From SZUA-318 sp964412015 (GTDB taxonomy: Bacteria > Gemmatimonadota > Gemmatimonadetes > Longimicrobiales > Gaopeijiaceae), in the NCBI GenBank assembly GCA_964412015.1, contig CAYPMO010000016.1, positions 6,043-70,042 of the forward strand: a stretch of DNA of 64,000 bases, in the 5' to 3' direction. This document shows positions 34,315-45,300 of the stretch, piece after piece. A program made the position numbers and the translations under genes. Every line of letters starts with the position of its first letter. The stretch's first letter is position 1. The notes beneath the pieces are model-generated. The model was not told the origin of the DNA, did no database searches, and saw nothing but the letters and a program-made list of their open reading frames with translations.

Positions 34315-36207
34315 ATGAATTCGACGTCCGAGCGGGACCGGCGCCTGGCCGCCGTCTGGTTCGCCGACATCGTGGGCTACACGTCGCTCTCGGCCAAAGA
34401 TGAGGACGCGGCGCTCCAGATCGTTGGGGAATTCCAGCGTCTGGCCCAGGAAGTAGTGCCGCAGTTCCAGGGCCGCGTGGTGAAGTACATCGGCGACGCG
34501 GCCCTCGCCGAGTTCGCCAGCGTGGACGGAGCGCTCCGCTCTGCGCTCACCCTGATGGAGCGCTTCAACGAGGACGCGACCGTGCGCCAGCACGGCACGA
34601 CGCTCCGGGTTGGGGTCAACGTGGGCGAGGTCATCACCGCGCCCGACGGCGACATCTACGGCGACGGGGTGAACCTGGCGTCGCGCCTCCAATCCCAGGC
34701 CGCTCCCGGCCAGGTCGTCGCCAGCGAAGCCGTCCACGCCCAGATCCGCCAGCGCCCGGTCTTCCGTACGGAGCCGCTCGGAGCGAAGGCCGTGAAGGGC
34801 ATTTCCGACCCGGTGCGCATCTATGCCGTCACGCTGCTCGAGGCCGGCGAGGGGGTGGTCCCGGTCGCGGCCCCCGTGCGGCTCGAGCCCATGCCCCGAA
34901 AGGCCCTGCCCTGGATCCCGATCGCCCTCGCCGCCGTCGCGGTCGTCGTGGGAATCTTCCTCCTCCCACCTCTGTTCGCCGGCCGGACGATCCTGGGTCC
35001 CCCGACCTTCCCGGTGGTGGAGGGAGGGCTCGATGTGAACGGGGCGATCACGCTCACGTTCTCCGGCGAGGTGGATCCTGCAACCGCGACGAGTCGCCAC
35101 GTACGCCTCATGGACGCCTCGGGAGGACCCGTTCCGGCGGAGGTCGCGCTCGGGGCGGACAAGCGCTCGGTCACCCTCGATCCGCTCCGTCCTCTCGCCT
35201 ACGGCACGGGCTACACGCTCGTGGTGAGCGATTCCCTCCTCGGAGCCGACGGCGACCCGGTGCAGGGTCCGCAGGGCGGACTCGGAGCCTCGTTCGCCAT
35301 CGCCACGCAGCCCGTTCCCGCAGGTGGGCCCCGACCCACGGTGCGTGTCGCCGAGGGCTTCGACGCCGACCGGGCGGACCAGCGCGGCCCGATCCCGCTC
35401 CGCTTCAGCGAGCCCGTGGACCCCGCGACCGCCAGCGCCGGCGGGATCCGCATGGCCGGGTCGGACGGCGGCGAGGTGTCCGTCACCCTGCTCTTCACGG
35501 ACGAGAACCGCGAGGTGCGCGTCGAGCCCACGAGCGCGCTCTCGGCCGGGGCGAGCTACGTGGTCCGGATCGACTCCACGGTCACGAGCGCGACCGGCGT
35601 CGCGGTGACGCCGGATAGCGTCCCCTTCCGCGTGGTGCCGCGCACGGCGCTGGCCACCGGGGCCGCCGAGGCCCCGCGGCCCCAGACTGCCGCATCGAGT
35701 GGAGGCGCTCCCGCGCCGGCCGGCGGCACGGGCCCGGCCTCGCTCGCGCTCGACATCCAACCGGATGCGGGCCGCCCGTTCGTGAAGGTCGTGGTGGACG
35801 GCGACACGCTGGGGCCGCCGCCGGTCTCCGGGGTTTCCCTCGCCCCGGAGCAGCCGCACACGATCGTGGTCGTGGGCACGCCCGAACTCTCGGCGCACTC
35901 GATCACGGTCTTCGAGCGGACGGTCACCCCCACGCCCGGTGAGGCCGTCCGGATCGAGGCCCGGATCATCCCGTTCGGCTCCATCGACGTGGTGTCGGAG
36001 CCTCGCGGCATCGTGTTCATCAACGGCCGCCAGGTCGGCCGAACGCCCGTGGCCGGCATCCCGGTGATGGCCGGGCGCGTTCACCGGATCGAGATCCGTC
36101 CGCTGCCGGCCGATGCCCGCCGCGTAGGTGTGTTCACGGGCGAGTTCCGCGTGGCCCCGTTCGAGTGGAAGTCGCTCGGCCGCGTGACCCTCCCGCCGAG
36201 GGGATAG
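34315..36207 (+). CDS. Class III nucleotide cyclase with C-terminal extracytoplasmic domains
   Basis: A 630-residue protein. Residues 10-175 form a class III adenylate/guanylate cyclase domain: FADIVGYTSLS with metal ligand Asp18, VKYIGDAAL with Asp61 as the second ligand and Lys57 in the base-recognition region, and DIYGDGVNLASRL. One membrane helix follows (about 200-222). The remaining 400 residues lie outside the cytoplasm and contain two Big_5-like Ig domains (FSGEVDPATATSRHVRL and FSEPVDPATASAGGIRM) and a C-terminal PEGA-type beta domain (DVVSEPRGIVFINGRQVG). The order is the reverse of most receptor cyclases. Either cAMP or cGMP is possible. Confidence 0.85.
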   Translation: MNSTSERDRRLAAVWFADIVGYTSLSAKDEDAALQIVGEFQRLAQEVVPQFQGRVVKYIGDAALAEFASVDGALRSALTLMERFNEDATVRQHGTTLRVGVNVGEVITAPDGDIYGDGVNLASRLQSQAAPGQVVASEAVHAQIRQRPVFRTEPLGAKAVKGISDPVRIYAVTLLEAGEGVVPVAAPVRLEPMPRKALPWIPIALAAVAVVVGIFLLPPLFAGRTILGPPTFPVVEGGLDVNGAITLTFSGEVDPATATSRHVRLMDASGGPVPAEVALGADKRSVTLDPLRPLAYGTGYTLVVSDSLLGADGDPVQGPQGGLGASFAIATQPVPAGGPRPTVRVAEGFDADRADQRGPIPLRFSEPVDPATASAGGIRMAGSDGGEVSVTLLFTDENREVRVEPTSALSAGASYVVRIDSTVTSATGVAVTPDSVPFRVVPRTALATGAAEAPRPQTAASSGGAPAPAGGTGPASLALDIQPDAGRPFVKVVVDGDTLGPPPVSGVSLAPEQPHTIVVVGTPELSAHSITVFERTVTPTPGEAVRIEARIIPFGSIDVVSEPRGIVFINGRQVGRTPVAGIPVMAGRVHRIEIRPLPADARRVGVFTGEFRVAPFEWKSLGRVTLPPRG

Positions 36208-36258
36208 GCGGCAGGCGGCCGGCGCGGCGTCGCCGATGCGCACACGCGCGTCGTTCCC

Positions 36259-36265
36259 TACTTTG
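36259..36265 (+). promoter_or_regulatory. TAnnTTG promoter-like element
   Basis: TACTTTG sits 34 bases before the chosen ATG of the NHL-TPR gene. If this is the -7 box, the upstream in-frame ATG at 36236 would lie before the transcript start, which favours the start at 36299. Confidence 0.4.
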
Positions 36266-36298
36266 CGGAAGCGACCTCGATCCCCCGAGTTGGCCGCG

Positions 36299-39200
36299 AT
36301 GACATCCCCGATCCGCATCGTCAGCCTCGTGCTGCTCCTCGCTGCGCACGGAGCAACGTCGCCCCCCCACGCCCCCGCTCAACCCATCGCCAAGGCGAGC
36401 TTCCTCGCGGAGGGTTCCTGGGAGCTTCCCTCGACGGGCGCCGGCGCGCTCGAGCGGCCCAGATCGGTGGCCTGGGCGACGGGGGACCGGATCCACGTCG
36501 CGGACGAGCGCGGCACGGTCGCGGTCTTCGACGCGGCGGGGTCGCTCCTGCGGACCTACGGAGACGGCAGCCTGAAGAAGGTCGCCTCGCTCGCGGTCGA
36601 CGCCGCCGGCCGGGCCTACGTGCTGGACGTCGATCAGAAGTCCGTACTCGTCTTCGACGAGGACGGGAACGTGATCCACAGGGTCGGGTCCGGAGGTGGG
36701 TCCGCCGGACGGCTCGACGAGCCGGCGGACGTCGCGGTGGACGCGGGAAGCAGAGTCTACGTCCTCGACCGCGGCCGCCGCGGTGTGCAGGTCTTCGCGC
36801 TGGACGGGACGTTCCTGCACGACATCGCGCTCCCGCTGGACGTGAAGAACCCGTGCGCGCTCGGCGTAGCGACCTCGGGCGCCGTCTTCGTCGCGGACAA
36901 GGACGCGCCCGGAAGCCTCGTCCGCCTCCCCAACCTGATCGAAGCTCTCGCGCTCGCCGGCGGGCCGCCGCCGAGCGCGGAGCGCATGCAGCTACGTTCC
37001 GCCGACGTGCGCGAGCCCGTCGCCGTGGTGGCGACGCCGACCGGCACGGTGGCCGTCGGGGACCGGGAGAGCGGCGTGCTCTGGTGTGCCGACGCCACGG
37101 GAGAGCCGGCCGTGGGGTCCGACGACCGCCTCTACGGAGGCAAGGGGTCGGGCCGCGGGTCGTTCCGGAGGCTGGCCGACATGACGCTGGCCGGCACGGA
37201 CGAGATGGTCCTGCTCGACTCGGAGGTGAGGAAGATCGAGCGCATCCGACTCGTCCTGGAAGAGAATCGCACGACCCAGGAGGCGCTGGACTACCCGGTC
37301 CTGATCCAGTCTGTCGAGGCCGGGCTCGAGGGGAGCATCCTCGCCACGGCCTCGCGGGCGGGAGGTACCGAGTGGTACGCCGTCGCCGACCGGGAGGGCC
37401 GCGGCCTCCGCGTGGTCGAGGCCCGCATGGCGGAGCGGACCGGCGTCTTCGGAGAGCGGATCCGCGTGCCGGAGGCGATGAGCGGCGCCGTGATCCACGA
37501 TCTCGCCCCCGTAGTGGAGCGGGTCGGCGGCGTGGCCGTGAACGACACCCTCCTCGTGGCGACGGAGCCCCGCCGGAACCGCTTCCACGTCGTGGACCTG
37601 CGCACCGACGCGGTGATCGGCGCGTTCGGGCATGAATACTCCGATGACCGCCGTCTGCGCGGTCCGGAAGGTGTCGCGCTGTTCCCCGACGGGCGCATCG
37701 CGGTCGCGGACCGGGGCAACGACCGCATCGCGGTGTTCAGCGCGGACGTCGCCACCCTCCTGGGCACCTACGCGCTGCCCAAGGCCAAGGGCGTCACGAT
37801 CTCGCCCGACGGCAGGATGTTCGCGTGGGACGAAGACGGCCTCCAGGCGGGTGAGATTTCCCTCACCGGCGGCGCACTCGCGCCGCTTCCGCCGTCCGTG
37901 GTGGGAGCGGGCGTAGCGGCCCTCACCGTGGATGGCGCCGGGAACCTCTACGCGTTGCGCCGCGAGTCGGGACGCATCGCGATCCTGGACGCCGCGTTGG
38001 ACCGCGTGCTCGCCCGCGTCGGCTCCGAGGAAGGGCTGGAAAAAGGAGACCACCTGACCGTGGACGCGGACGGAAACATCTACGCGACCAGCCTCGAACG
38101 CGGCGAGACGTCCGTCGTGCGGTGGGGTGTCGAGGTCCCGCCCGTCGCATCGCTGACCGCCGCGTGGGAGCCCGATGCCGCGATCCTGCGCTGGAGCGAG
38201 GTTCCAGGCTCGTTCGTGACCGGGTACCAGGTCGAGGGCGCATCCTCCGCCGACGGTCCATGGTCGCGCGTGGCGGTGACCGAGCGGACCGAAGCCGACG
38301 TGCGGGACCCGGCGATCACGCGCTACCGCGTCTCCTCTCGGACGATCTCGGGCGCCGTGGGCGCGCCCTCTCCGGTCGTCCCCGTCCTCCACCTCGCCGC
38401 CGCGGACGCGCTGCGCGCTGGACGATGGGACGAGGCGCGGCGGCGGGCGCTCGAGGCGCTGGGCACCGTGGAAGGTGGAGCGGCGAGCGTCTCCGCCGCC
38501 GTGACCGAGGCGCTCGCCTGGGAGGGGTTCGTCGCCGCTCACGAGCTGGAAGACTGCGCGGACGTGCTCGCGTGGCAGGAACGCTTGGGCGGAAGCATCC
38601 CGGCGGGCGCGGGATTCGACCACGCGCGGCGGCTCGCCGACGCGCTCCGGAAGCAGAACGATATCGGTGCGGCCACGACGCGCGCCCTCGAGGCGCTCGA
38701 CCTGGCCGCGGCGGCGCCCGCGACCGCCCCGCGAGAGCAGGTGGCGGCGCTGCGGGAGACTGTCTTCGCGGACGGCGCCGGGCTCGGCCTCTGGGACCGG
38801 GTCGCGACGGTCGGGGAGGATATGCTGCGGGACGCCCCCGAGCGCGCGACGGACGTGCCGTTCGTCGAGGCACTCACGATCGCACACCTCAAGGCGGGGT
38901 CCGCCGGCCGCGCCACCGAGCTGCTCGACCGGCTGCTGGCTGCAGGCGGGTCGGAGGCTCCTTCGCGCTCGCTCCTCGTCCTCTCGCTCATGGCCGCGGC
39001 CGCGCGCGAGGACTTCGCGCGCGCAGAGGAGCTGGCGGCCACGCTCGGGGACAGCATCCCCCGAGCGCTCTGGGTGGACTACGAGGAGACGATGGCCCGC
39101 GTGTGGCTCCGTACGGGGAAGCTGGCCGAGGCGCGGGCCGAGATCCTCTCCCTGCTCGGTGAGACTGGTGAGCCCGGGGCCGTAGCCGATCCGGCCGTGC

Positions 39201-39679
39201 GAAGCACGGTCCTGTCCGTGTTCGGCGGGTCCGTGGAAGCCGGCCAGACGCCCGACGCCCGGGCCATGCTCGACAGCATCGTCTCGGTCATGCCGGAGGG
39301 CCTGGCCGAGGTCCGCTCCGAGCTCCTCTCGGCGACGGACTCCGTGGAGGCCATCGCCGACACGAGAGCCAAGCTCGGCGAAGGCATCGGCTACTTCCGG
39401 GACGCGCTCTTCCGGGACGCCCTCCGGTTCTTCCAGGCCGCCGACGCGAGGACCGACCTGGACGTGGACCAGCGCTTGATCGTGAAGGAGATCCTGTCCG
39501 CCGTGTTCTACTCGCTCGGGCGGACCGACGACGCCGACGAGATCTTCCGGGGCCTCTTCGCGGTGGACCCGGACTTCCATCTCGATGTTCACCTGGAGAA
39601 GGTGAACCGACTCTACGGCCTCACGATCTTCACCGAGGAGATGCTGGTCCGGTTCCGCGACCTCGGGCCGATCATGTAG
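36299..39679 (+). CDS. Large secreted NHL-propeller / FN3 / TPR protein
   Basis: A 1126-residue exported protein. After a signal peptide (to about residue 30, ending PAQ) come NHL-like propeller blades (for example LERPRSVAWATGDRIHVAD and LDEPADVAVDAGSRVYVLD) over about 550 residues. Then there is a fibronectin type III domain (around SFVTGYQVEGAS) and about 420 residues of TPR-like helices. Such modules bind proteins or glycans in the periplasm or at the surface. I chose the ATG at 36299 because the signal peptide begins there and a TAnnTTG element lies between it and the upstream ATG at 36236. No enzyme motif is visible. It follows the cyclase gene but is not overlapping. Confidence 0.7.
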   Translation: MTSPIRIVSLVLLLAAHGATSPPHAPAQPIAKASFLAEGSWELPSTGAGALERPRSVAWATGDRIHVADERGTVAVFDAAGSLLRTYGDGSLKKVASLAVDAAGRAYVLDVDQKSVLVFDEDGNVIHRVGSGGGSAGRLDEPADVAVDAGSRVYVLDRGRRGVQVFALDGTFLHDIALPLDVKNPCALGVATSGAVFVADKDAPGSLVRLPNLIEALALAGGPPPSAERMQLRSADVREPVAVVATPTGTVAVGDRESGVLWCADATGEPAVGSDDRLYGGKGSGRGSFRRLADMTLAGTDEMVLLDSEVRKIERIRLVLEENRTTQEALDYPVLIQSVEAGLEGSILATASRAGGTEWYAVADREGRGLRVVEARMAERTGVFGERIRVPEAMSGAVIHDLAPVVERVGGVAVNDTLLVATEPRRNRFHVVDLRTDAVIGAFGHEYSDDRRLRGPEGVALFPDGRIAVADRGNDRIAVFSADVATLLGTYALPKAKGVTISPDGRMFAWDEDGLQAGEISLTGGALAPLPPSVVGAGVAALTVDGAGNLYALRRESGRIAILDAALDRVLARVGSEEGLEKGDHLTVDADGNIYATSLERGETSVVRWGVEVPPVASLTAAWEPDAAILRWSEVPGSFVTGYQVEGASSADGPWSRVAVTERTEADVRDPAITRYRVSSRTISGAVGAPSPVVPVLHLAAADALRAGRWDEARRRALEALGTVEGGAASVSAAVTEALAWEGFVAAHELEDCADVLAWQERLGGSIPAGAGFDHARRLADALRKQNDIGAATTRALEALDLAAAAPATAPREQVAALRETVFADGAGLGLWDRVATVGEDMLRDAPERATDVPFVEALTIAHLKAGSAGRATELLDRLLAAGGSEAPSRSLLVLSLMAAAAREDFARAEELAATLGDSIPRALWVDYEETMARVWLRTGKLAEARAEILSLLGETGEPGAVADPAVRSTVLSVFGGSVEAGQTPDARAMLDSIVSVMPEGLAEVRSELLSATDSVEAIADTRAKLGEGIGYFRDALFRDALRFFQAADARTDLDVDQRLIVKEILSAVFYSLGRTDDADEIFRGLFAVDPDFHLDVHLEKVNRLYGLTIFTEEMLVRFRDLGPIM

Positions 39680-39812
39680 CCGGAGGACCCGTCGCTCTCA
39701 CGGCGGTGGTGGGTGCGCAAGCCGTGGGGTGTCCGGTTGCAGGAGTCTGAACGTCGCTTCATCCGCACCTCATCAACGCTTCATGTGCCGGCCGTGAGCT
39801 TGCGTCATCCAC

Positions 39813-41147
39813 ATGACGCACCCGTTCGGAAGACGACACGTGAAGACGATGCTCACGCCCCTTCTCGCGCTCCTGTCGACCACGGGAGCCCTCCACGGGC
39901 CGCCCGCCGCGGGGACGGCGGTTCCGGCCGACAGCCTCCGGCTGGGTGAGGTGCTCGAGCTGGCCGAGACACGCAATCCGGGCTTCCGGGCGTTGCGGGC
40001 CGCCGCGCGGGCGGCCGCCTATCGCGAGCCGGAGGCCTCTACGCTGCCCGATCCTGCCTTCCAGATCGGCGTCATGAACTTCGGGTTGCCGGGCCTCGAC
40101 ACCGACATGCCGACCTCGATGGCGCCGTCCGTCCAGGTGACGCAGATGATCCCCTTCCCCGGCAAGCTCTCCCTGAGAGGGGACATCGCGGCGTACGGGA
40201 CCGGCATGGCCGAGTCCGGCGCGAGCGAGGCCTGGTGGGACGTGCGCGGCCGGGTCTCGGCCATGTTCTACGACATCTACTCCCTCGATCGCCGGATCGA
40301 GGTCATGCGCTCCACGCTGGCCCTGCTGCGGGATTTCCAGCAGGTGGCCAAAGCGATCTACGCCTCGGGCATGGGCCGCCAGGCGGACGTCCTCCGCGCC
40401 GATGTGGAGGTCGCGCGCATGGACGCGGACATCCGGACGATGGAGGCGATGCGGACCGCCACGGCCGCCCGCCTCAACGTAATGCTCGACCGTCCTGCCG
40501 AGACGACCGTCCCTTCCCCGGCGCTCGGAGGCCTGCCCCTGGAGGTGCCGGCGCGAGAGACGCTCCTGGCGTGGGCGAAGGAGACGCGCCCGATGCTCGA
40601 GCGCGGGCGTCTCGGGGTCGCGCAAGCCGAGAAGCGGAGTGAGCTCGCGCGCAGCCAGATCTGGCCGGATCTCATGGTCGCATTCCAGTACGGGCAGCGG
40701 GGTGGAGCCATGGGTACGGAGCGTATGGGGAGTGCGATGCTGGGCTTCAGCATCCCCCTGCACGCAGGAAAGCGCCAGCTCGCCATGCGGGACGAGGCGG
40801 AGGCCATGGAACGCGTGGCGGAGGCGGAGTTGGGCAGCATGGAGGCCGAGGTGGACGCGCGCGTCGCCGAACTGTTGGCCGAGCTCGAGCGCGCGCGCAC
40901 GCTCGCGGCGCTCTATCGGGACGAGGTGATTCCCGAGGCTCGCGCGAACGTGGAGTCGGCGTTCAGCTCCTACCGGGTCGGCAGCGTCGACTTCATGACG
41001 TTGGTCGACGCGCAGATGACCGTGAATCGATACGAGGGCGAGCTCTACGAGCTCCTCGGCGAATACGGCAAGGCCGTGGCGGGCCTCGAGTCCGCCGTGG
41101 GCCGCGCCCTTCCGAGAACAGGCCGGCTCCTTGCGGAGGCACGATGA
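39813..41147 (+). CDS. cusC: TolC/CusC-like outer-membrane efflux protein
   Basis: A 444-residue protein of the outer-membrane factor family: a signal peptide, then two repeats of long amphipathic helices (LRLGEVLELAETRNPGFRAL; later QTYP-free YRVGSVDFMTLVDAQMTV) that form the periplasmic tunnel. No lipobox cysteine is visible. It forms the outer channel of the tripartite pump with the two genes that follow. The stop overlaps the adaptor start (ATGA). The start at 39813 is tentative; a GTG 9 codons downstream (HVKTM) would also give a signal peptide. Confidence 0.82.
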   Translation: MTHPFGRRHVKTMLTPLLALLSTTGALHGPPAAGTAVPADSLRLGEVLELAETRNPGFRALRAAARAAAYREPEASTLPDPAFQIGVMNFGLPGLDTDMPTSMAPSVQVTQMIPFPGKLSLRGDIAAYGTGMAESGASEAWWDVRGRVSAMFYDIYSLDRRIEVMRSTLALLRDFQQVAKAIYASGMGRQADVLRADVEVARMDADIRTMEAMRTATAARLNVMLDRPAETTVPSPALGGLPLEVPARETLLAWAKETRPMLERGRLGVAQAEKRSELARSQIWPDLMVAFQYGQRGGAMGTERMGSAMLGFSIPLHAGKRQLAMRDEAEAMERVAEAELGSMEAEVDARVAELLAELERARTLAALYRDEVIPEARANVESAFSSYRVGSVDFMTLVDAQMTVNRYEGELYELLGEYGKAVAGLESAVGRALPRTGRLLAEAR

Positions 41148-42367
41148 ACCCCAAGAAACAGATCCTGCTGAGCGTCGGCATCGTCCTGGCCTCCATAGCC
41201 CTGGTCGCGTTCCGCATCGGGACGGGTGGACAGGAAGAGGCAGCGACCGATGGCATGCGGGGCCACGATCATGCCGCGATGGCTGCCGTAGGAGGCGAGC
41301 GGAGGCCGGTCCGCCTGGACGCGGAGGACGCGCGTCGCATCGGTGTCGTGTACGCGACCGTGGAGCGGAAGCCGCTCCCGCTCTTCGTGGAGGCGGTCGG
41401 GACCGTCGTCTACGATGAGACGCGCCTGACGACAGTCGGTCCGAAGGTCGCGGGCTGGGTGGAGGCGCTGTACGTGGACTTCACGGGCGCGCCGGTGGAG
41501 GCCGGCCAGCCCCTGATGGACCTATACGGTCCCGCGCTCGTGTCGGCCCAGGAGGAGCTCGTGCTCGCGGCCCGCCTCGCGAGGAACGCCGGCGCGGGCA
41601 GGGCGTCCGAGAACGCCCAGGAACTGCTTCGCTCGGCCCGGCGCCGGTTGGCCTACTGGGACATCCCGCAGGAGGAGATCCGTCGGATCGAGGAGTCGGG
41701 CGAGCCCACCAAGACGCTCACCCTCCGGGCTCCGGCCTCGGGCATCGTGGTCGAGAAGAACGTGGTCGAGGGGGACCGGATCATGCCCGGCATGACGGTC
41801 TATCGGATCGCCGATCTGTCGCATGTGTGGATCGAGGGCGACGTGTTCGAGAAGGACCTCGCGCTCGTCGACGAGGGTCAGGAGGCCTCAATCTCCTTCC
41901 AGGCGTACCCGGGCAAGACGTTCACCGGGCACGTGACGTACGTGCATCCCACTGTCTCCGTGCAGGCGCGCACCGCCCGGATCCGGGTCGAGCTGCCGAA
42001 TCCGTCGCTCGAGCTGAAGCCGGGGATGTACGCCGAGATCCGCCTGGACATCCCGCAGGCGGCGCCGTCGCTCGTCGTGCCGCGCAGCGCCGTGATCGCG
42101 ACGGGCGAGCGGGCCATCGTCTTCGTCCAGGCGGCGGACGGCTCGTGGGTGCCGCGGGAGGTCCGCATGGGCCGGACCTCGGGAGCGCTTCAGGAGCTGC
42201 TCGCCGGCGTGAGCGAGGGCGAACGCGTGGTGTCCTCCGGGGCCTTCCTCGTAGACGCCGAGTCGAACCTCGGTCAGATGGCGATGCCGGGCATGGACAC
42301 GGGCGCGCCCGCCGACGAGGGAAGGGAGGTGCCGGACCCCTCCGCGCATCAGGGACATGGCGGCTGA
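41144..42367 (+). CDS. cusB: CusB-like periplasmic adaptor of heavy-metal RND pump
   Basis: A 407-residue membrane-fusion protein with an N-terminal membrane anchor (residues 7-24). It continues as a beta-barrel and lipoyl-like hairpin (TTVGPKVAGWVEALYV with LRAPASGIVVEKNVVEGD) typical of CusB. The metal-rich ends support a metal-binding role: DGMRGHDHAAM near residue 37 and GQMAMPGMDTG with HQGHGG at the C-terminus, which resemble CusB Met/His sites that pass Cu(I)/Ag(I) to the pump. It overlaps both neighbours by a few bases, so the three genes are cotranslated. Silver and copper are favoured by the CusA residues. Confidence 0.87.
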   Translation: MNPKKQILLSVGIVLASIALVAFRIGTGGQEEAATDGMRGHDHAAMAAVGGERRPVRLDAEDARRIGVVYATVERKPLPLFVEAVGTVVYDETRLTTVGPKVAGWVEALYVDFTGAPVEAGQPLMDLYGPALVSAQEELVLAARLARNAGAGRASENAQELLRSARRRLAYWDIPQEEIRRIEESGEPTKTLTLRAPASGIVVEKNVVEGDRIMPGMTVYRIADLSHVWIEGDVFEKDLALVDEGQEASISFQAYPGKTFTGHVTYVHPTVSVQARTARIRVELPNPSLELKPGMYAEIRLDIPQAAPSLVVPRSAVIATGERAIVFVQAADGSWVPREVRMGRTSGALQELLAGVSEGERVVSSGAFLVDAESNLGQMAMPGMDTGAPADEGREVPDPSAHQGHGG

Positions 42368-45300
42368 GGACGACGAGGCGATGCTGAAGCGAATCATCGA
42401 GGTCTCGGTCCGGAACAGGTTTCTGATCCTCGTCGGCGGCCTGCTCATCGCGGCGGCCGGCGTCTTCGCCATGCGCAGCACGCCGCTCGAGGCCCTTCCC
42501 GACCTCTCCGACGTCCAGGTGATCGTCCGCACGGACTACTCCGGCCAGGCGCCCCAGATCGTCGAGGACCAGGTCACCTATCCCATCGCCTCCGAGATGC
42601 TGAAGGTCCCGGGCGCCCAGACCGTGCGCGGCACCTCGTTCTTCGGCACCTCGTTCGTCTACGTCATCTTCGACGACGGCACGGATTTGTATTGGGCGCG
42701 GAGCCGCGTGCTGGAGTATCTGTCGTCCATCCGCGGCAAGTTGCCCGAGTCGGTGGAGCCGGCGCTCGGACCCGACGCCACCGGTCTGGGCTGGGTCTAC
42801 CAGTATGCGCTGATCGACACCACCGAGACGATGTCGCTCGCCGACATCCGCTCGTATCAGGACTGGTACCTGCGCTACCAGCTCACCGCGGTGCCGGGTG
42901 TGAGTGAGGTGGCCTCGGTCGGTGGCTTCGAGCAGGTCTACGAGGTGACCGTCGATCCCATCAAGCTCCGCGGGTACCGGATCCCGGTCACGAAGGTCAT
43001 GGACGCCGTCCGCGGCTCGAACGAGGATGTGGGCGCGATGGTGCTCGAGCTGGCCGAGCGCGAGTACATGATCCGCGGGCTCGGTTACCTCCGGGGCATC
43101 GAGGACATCGAGAACGTCGTGGTCAGCGCTACCGACGACGGCACACCCGTACGCATAGAGGACGTGGCCACCGTGCGCCTCGCGCCGGACGTGCGCCGGG
43201 GCGTGGCCGACCTCGACGGGCGGGGCGACGTCGTGGGCGGCATCGTGATCATGCGTTACGGCGAGAACGCCCTCGCCACGATCGACCGCGTGAAGGCTAA
43301 GCTCGCCTCCATCGAGTCGAGCCTCCCCGGCGGCCTGGTGGTGAAGCCGGTCTACGACCGCTCGGACCTCATCCACAGAGCCATCGGGACGCTCAAGGGC
43401 AAGCTGATCGAGGAGTCGATCGTCGTCGCGCTCGTCACCATGATCTTCCTCGTTCACGTGCGCAGCGCGCTGGTCGCGATTCTCACGCTCCCGCTCGGGA
43501 TCCTCATGGCGTTCATCGCGATGCGCGTGTTGGGCATCGGGGCCGACATCATGAGCCTGGGTGGCATCGCGATCGCCATCGGCGCGATGATCGACGCCGC
43601 GATCGTAATGATCGAGAACATGCACAAGCACCTCGAGCGCGCGATCGACGAGAAGCGCTCCCGCGCCAGGGAGCTCGGCGTGCCGATCGCCGGCGACGAC
43701 GGCGGCGAGCGCCTGCACACCAAACTTCTGACCACGCGGGAGCGCTGGGACGTCGTGGTGCGTTCCTCGAAGGAGGTGGGGCCCGCGCTCTTCTTCTCGC
43801 TCCTCATCATCACGGTCTCCTTCCTGCCCGTGTTCAGCCTGGAGGCGCAGGAGGGGCGGATGTTCGAGCCGCTCGCGTGGACCAAGACGCTGTCCATGGC
43901 GAGCGCGGCGCTTCTCTCGGTGACGATGGTGCCCGTCGCGATGGGGCTCTTCATCCGGGGCCGCATCCACCGGGAGCATGCCAATCCGGTGAACCGTTTC
44001 CTGGTCTCGGTCTACCGACCGGTGCTGGAGTTCGCGCTGCGCTTCCGGTGGCCCGTCGTGGCCGGGGCGCTGTCCCTCCTCATCCTGACCGTGTTGCCTT
44101 ACGGGAAGATCGGATCGGAGTTCATGCCCCCGCTCGACGAGGGAAGCATCCTCTACATGCCGACGACGCTGCCCGGCGTGAGTATCGCGAAAGCGCGCGA
44201 GACCCTGCGCGTGCAGGACTCGATCCTGGCGACGTTCCCCGAGGTGGCGAGCGTGTTCGGGAAGGCGGGCCGCGCGACCACGGCCACGGATCCGGCGCCG
44301 CTGTCGATGTTCGAGACGACCGTGGTGCTCAAGCCGGTAGAGGAGTGGCGCGAGGGCGTCACGGAGGAGTCCCTCGTGGCGGAGATGGACCACGAGCTGC
44401 GCATGGCCGGCGTCACGAACTCGTGGACGATGCCGATCAAGGGCCGCATCGACATGCTGGCGACCGGCATCCGGACCCCTGTCGGCGTGAAGGTCTTCGG
44501 ACCGAACCTGAACGAGCTCGAGCGCCTGGCCACGGAGGTCGAGGCCGCGGTGAAGATGGTGCCGGGCACGAGGTCGGCGATCGGCGAGCGTGTCGTGTCG
44601 GGCTCCTACGTGGACATCGACATCGACCGGGAGGCGGCGGCACGCTACGGCCTCAACGTGAAGCCGATCCAGAGGGTCATCGCCTCGGCCGTGGGAGGCA
44701 TGAGCATCACGCGGGCGGTCGAGGGGCGCGAGCGCTACAACGTCCGCGTTCGATACCCCCAGGAGCTGCGGGACCAGCCGGAGAAGCTCGCCGAGATCCT
44801 GATCCCCGTGGCCGGACGCCAAGGCGCGATGAGTGACATGGCGGCTCCGGCGACGATGGCCGGAGTGGAAGGCGGCGTTCCCACGCAGATCCCCCTCGGG
44901 CAGGTCGCGACGATCCGTACCGTGAACGGCCCCATGGCGGTCAAGACCGAGCAGGCCCTCCTCACCGCCTGGGTGTTCGTGGACGTGGAGGGCACCGACC
45001 TCGGCTCGTACGTCGCGGCCGCTCAGGAGATGGTGAACCGCATGGTCACGCTGCCGCCCGGGTACTCGCTCGTCTGGTCGGGGCAGTACGAGTACATGCG
45101 GCGTGCCAAGGCCAGGCTCCAAGTGGTCGTGCCGGCCACGCTGGCGATCATCTTCCTGCTGCTCTACCTCAATTTCGGGCGCATCGGCGAGACGCTGGTG
45201 GTGATGCTCTCGCTGCCGTTCAGCCTGGTGGGGGGCGTCCTCATCCTGGCGGCTCTGGGCTTCAACTGGTCGGTGGCGACGGGCGTGGGCTTCATCGCGC

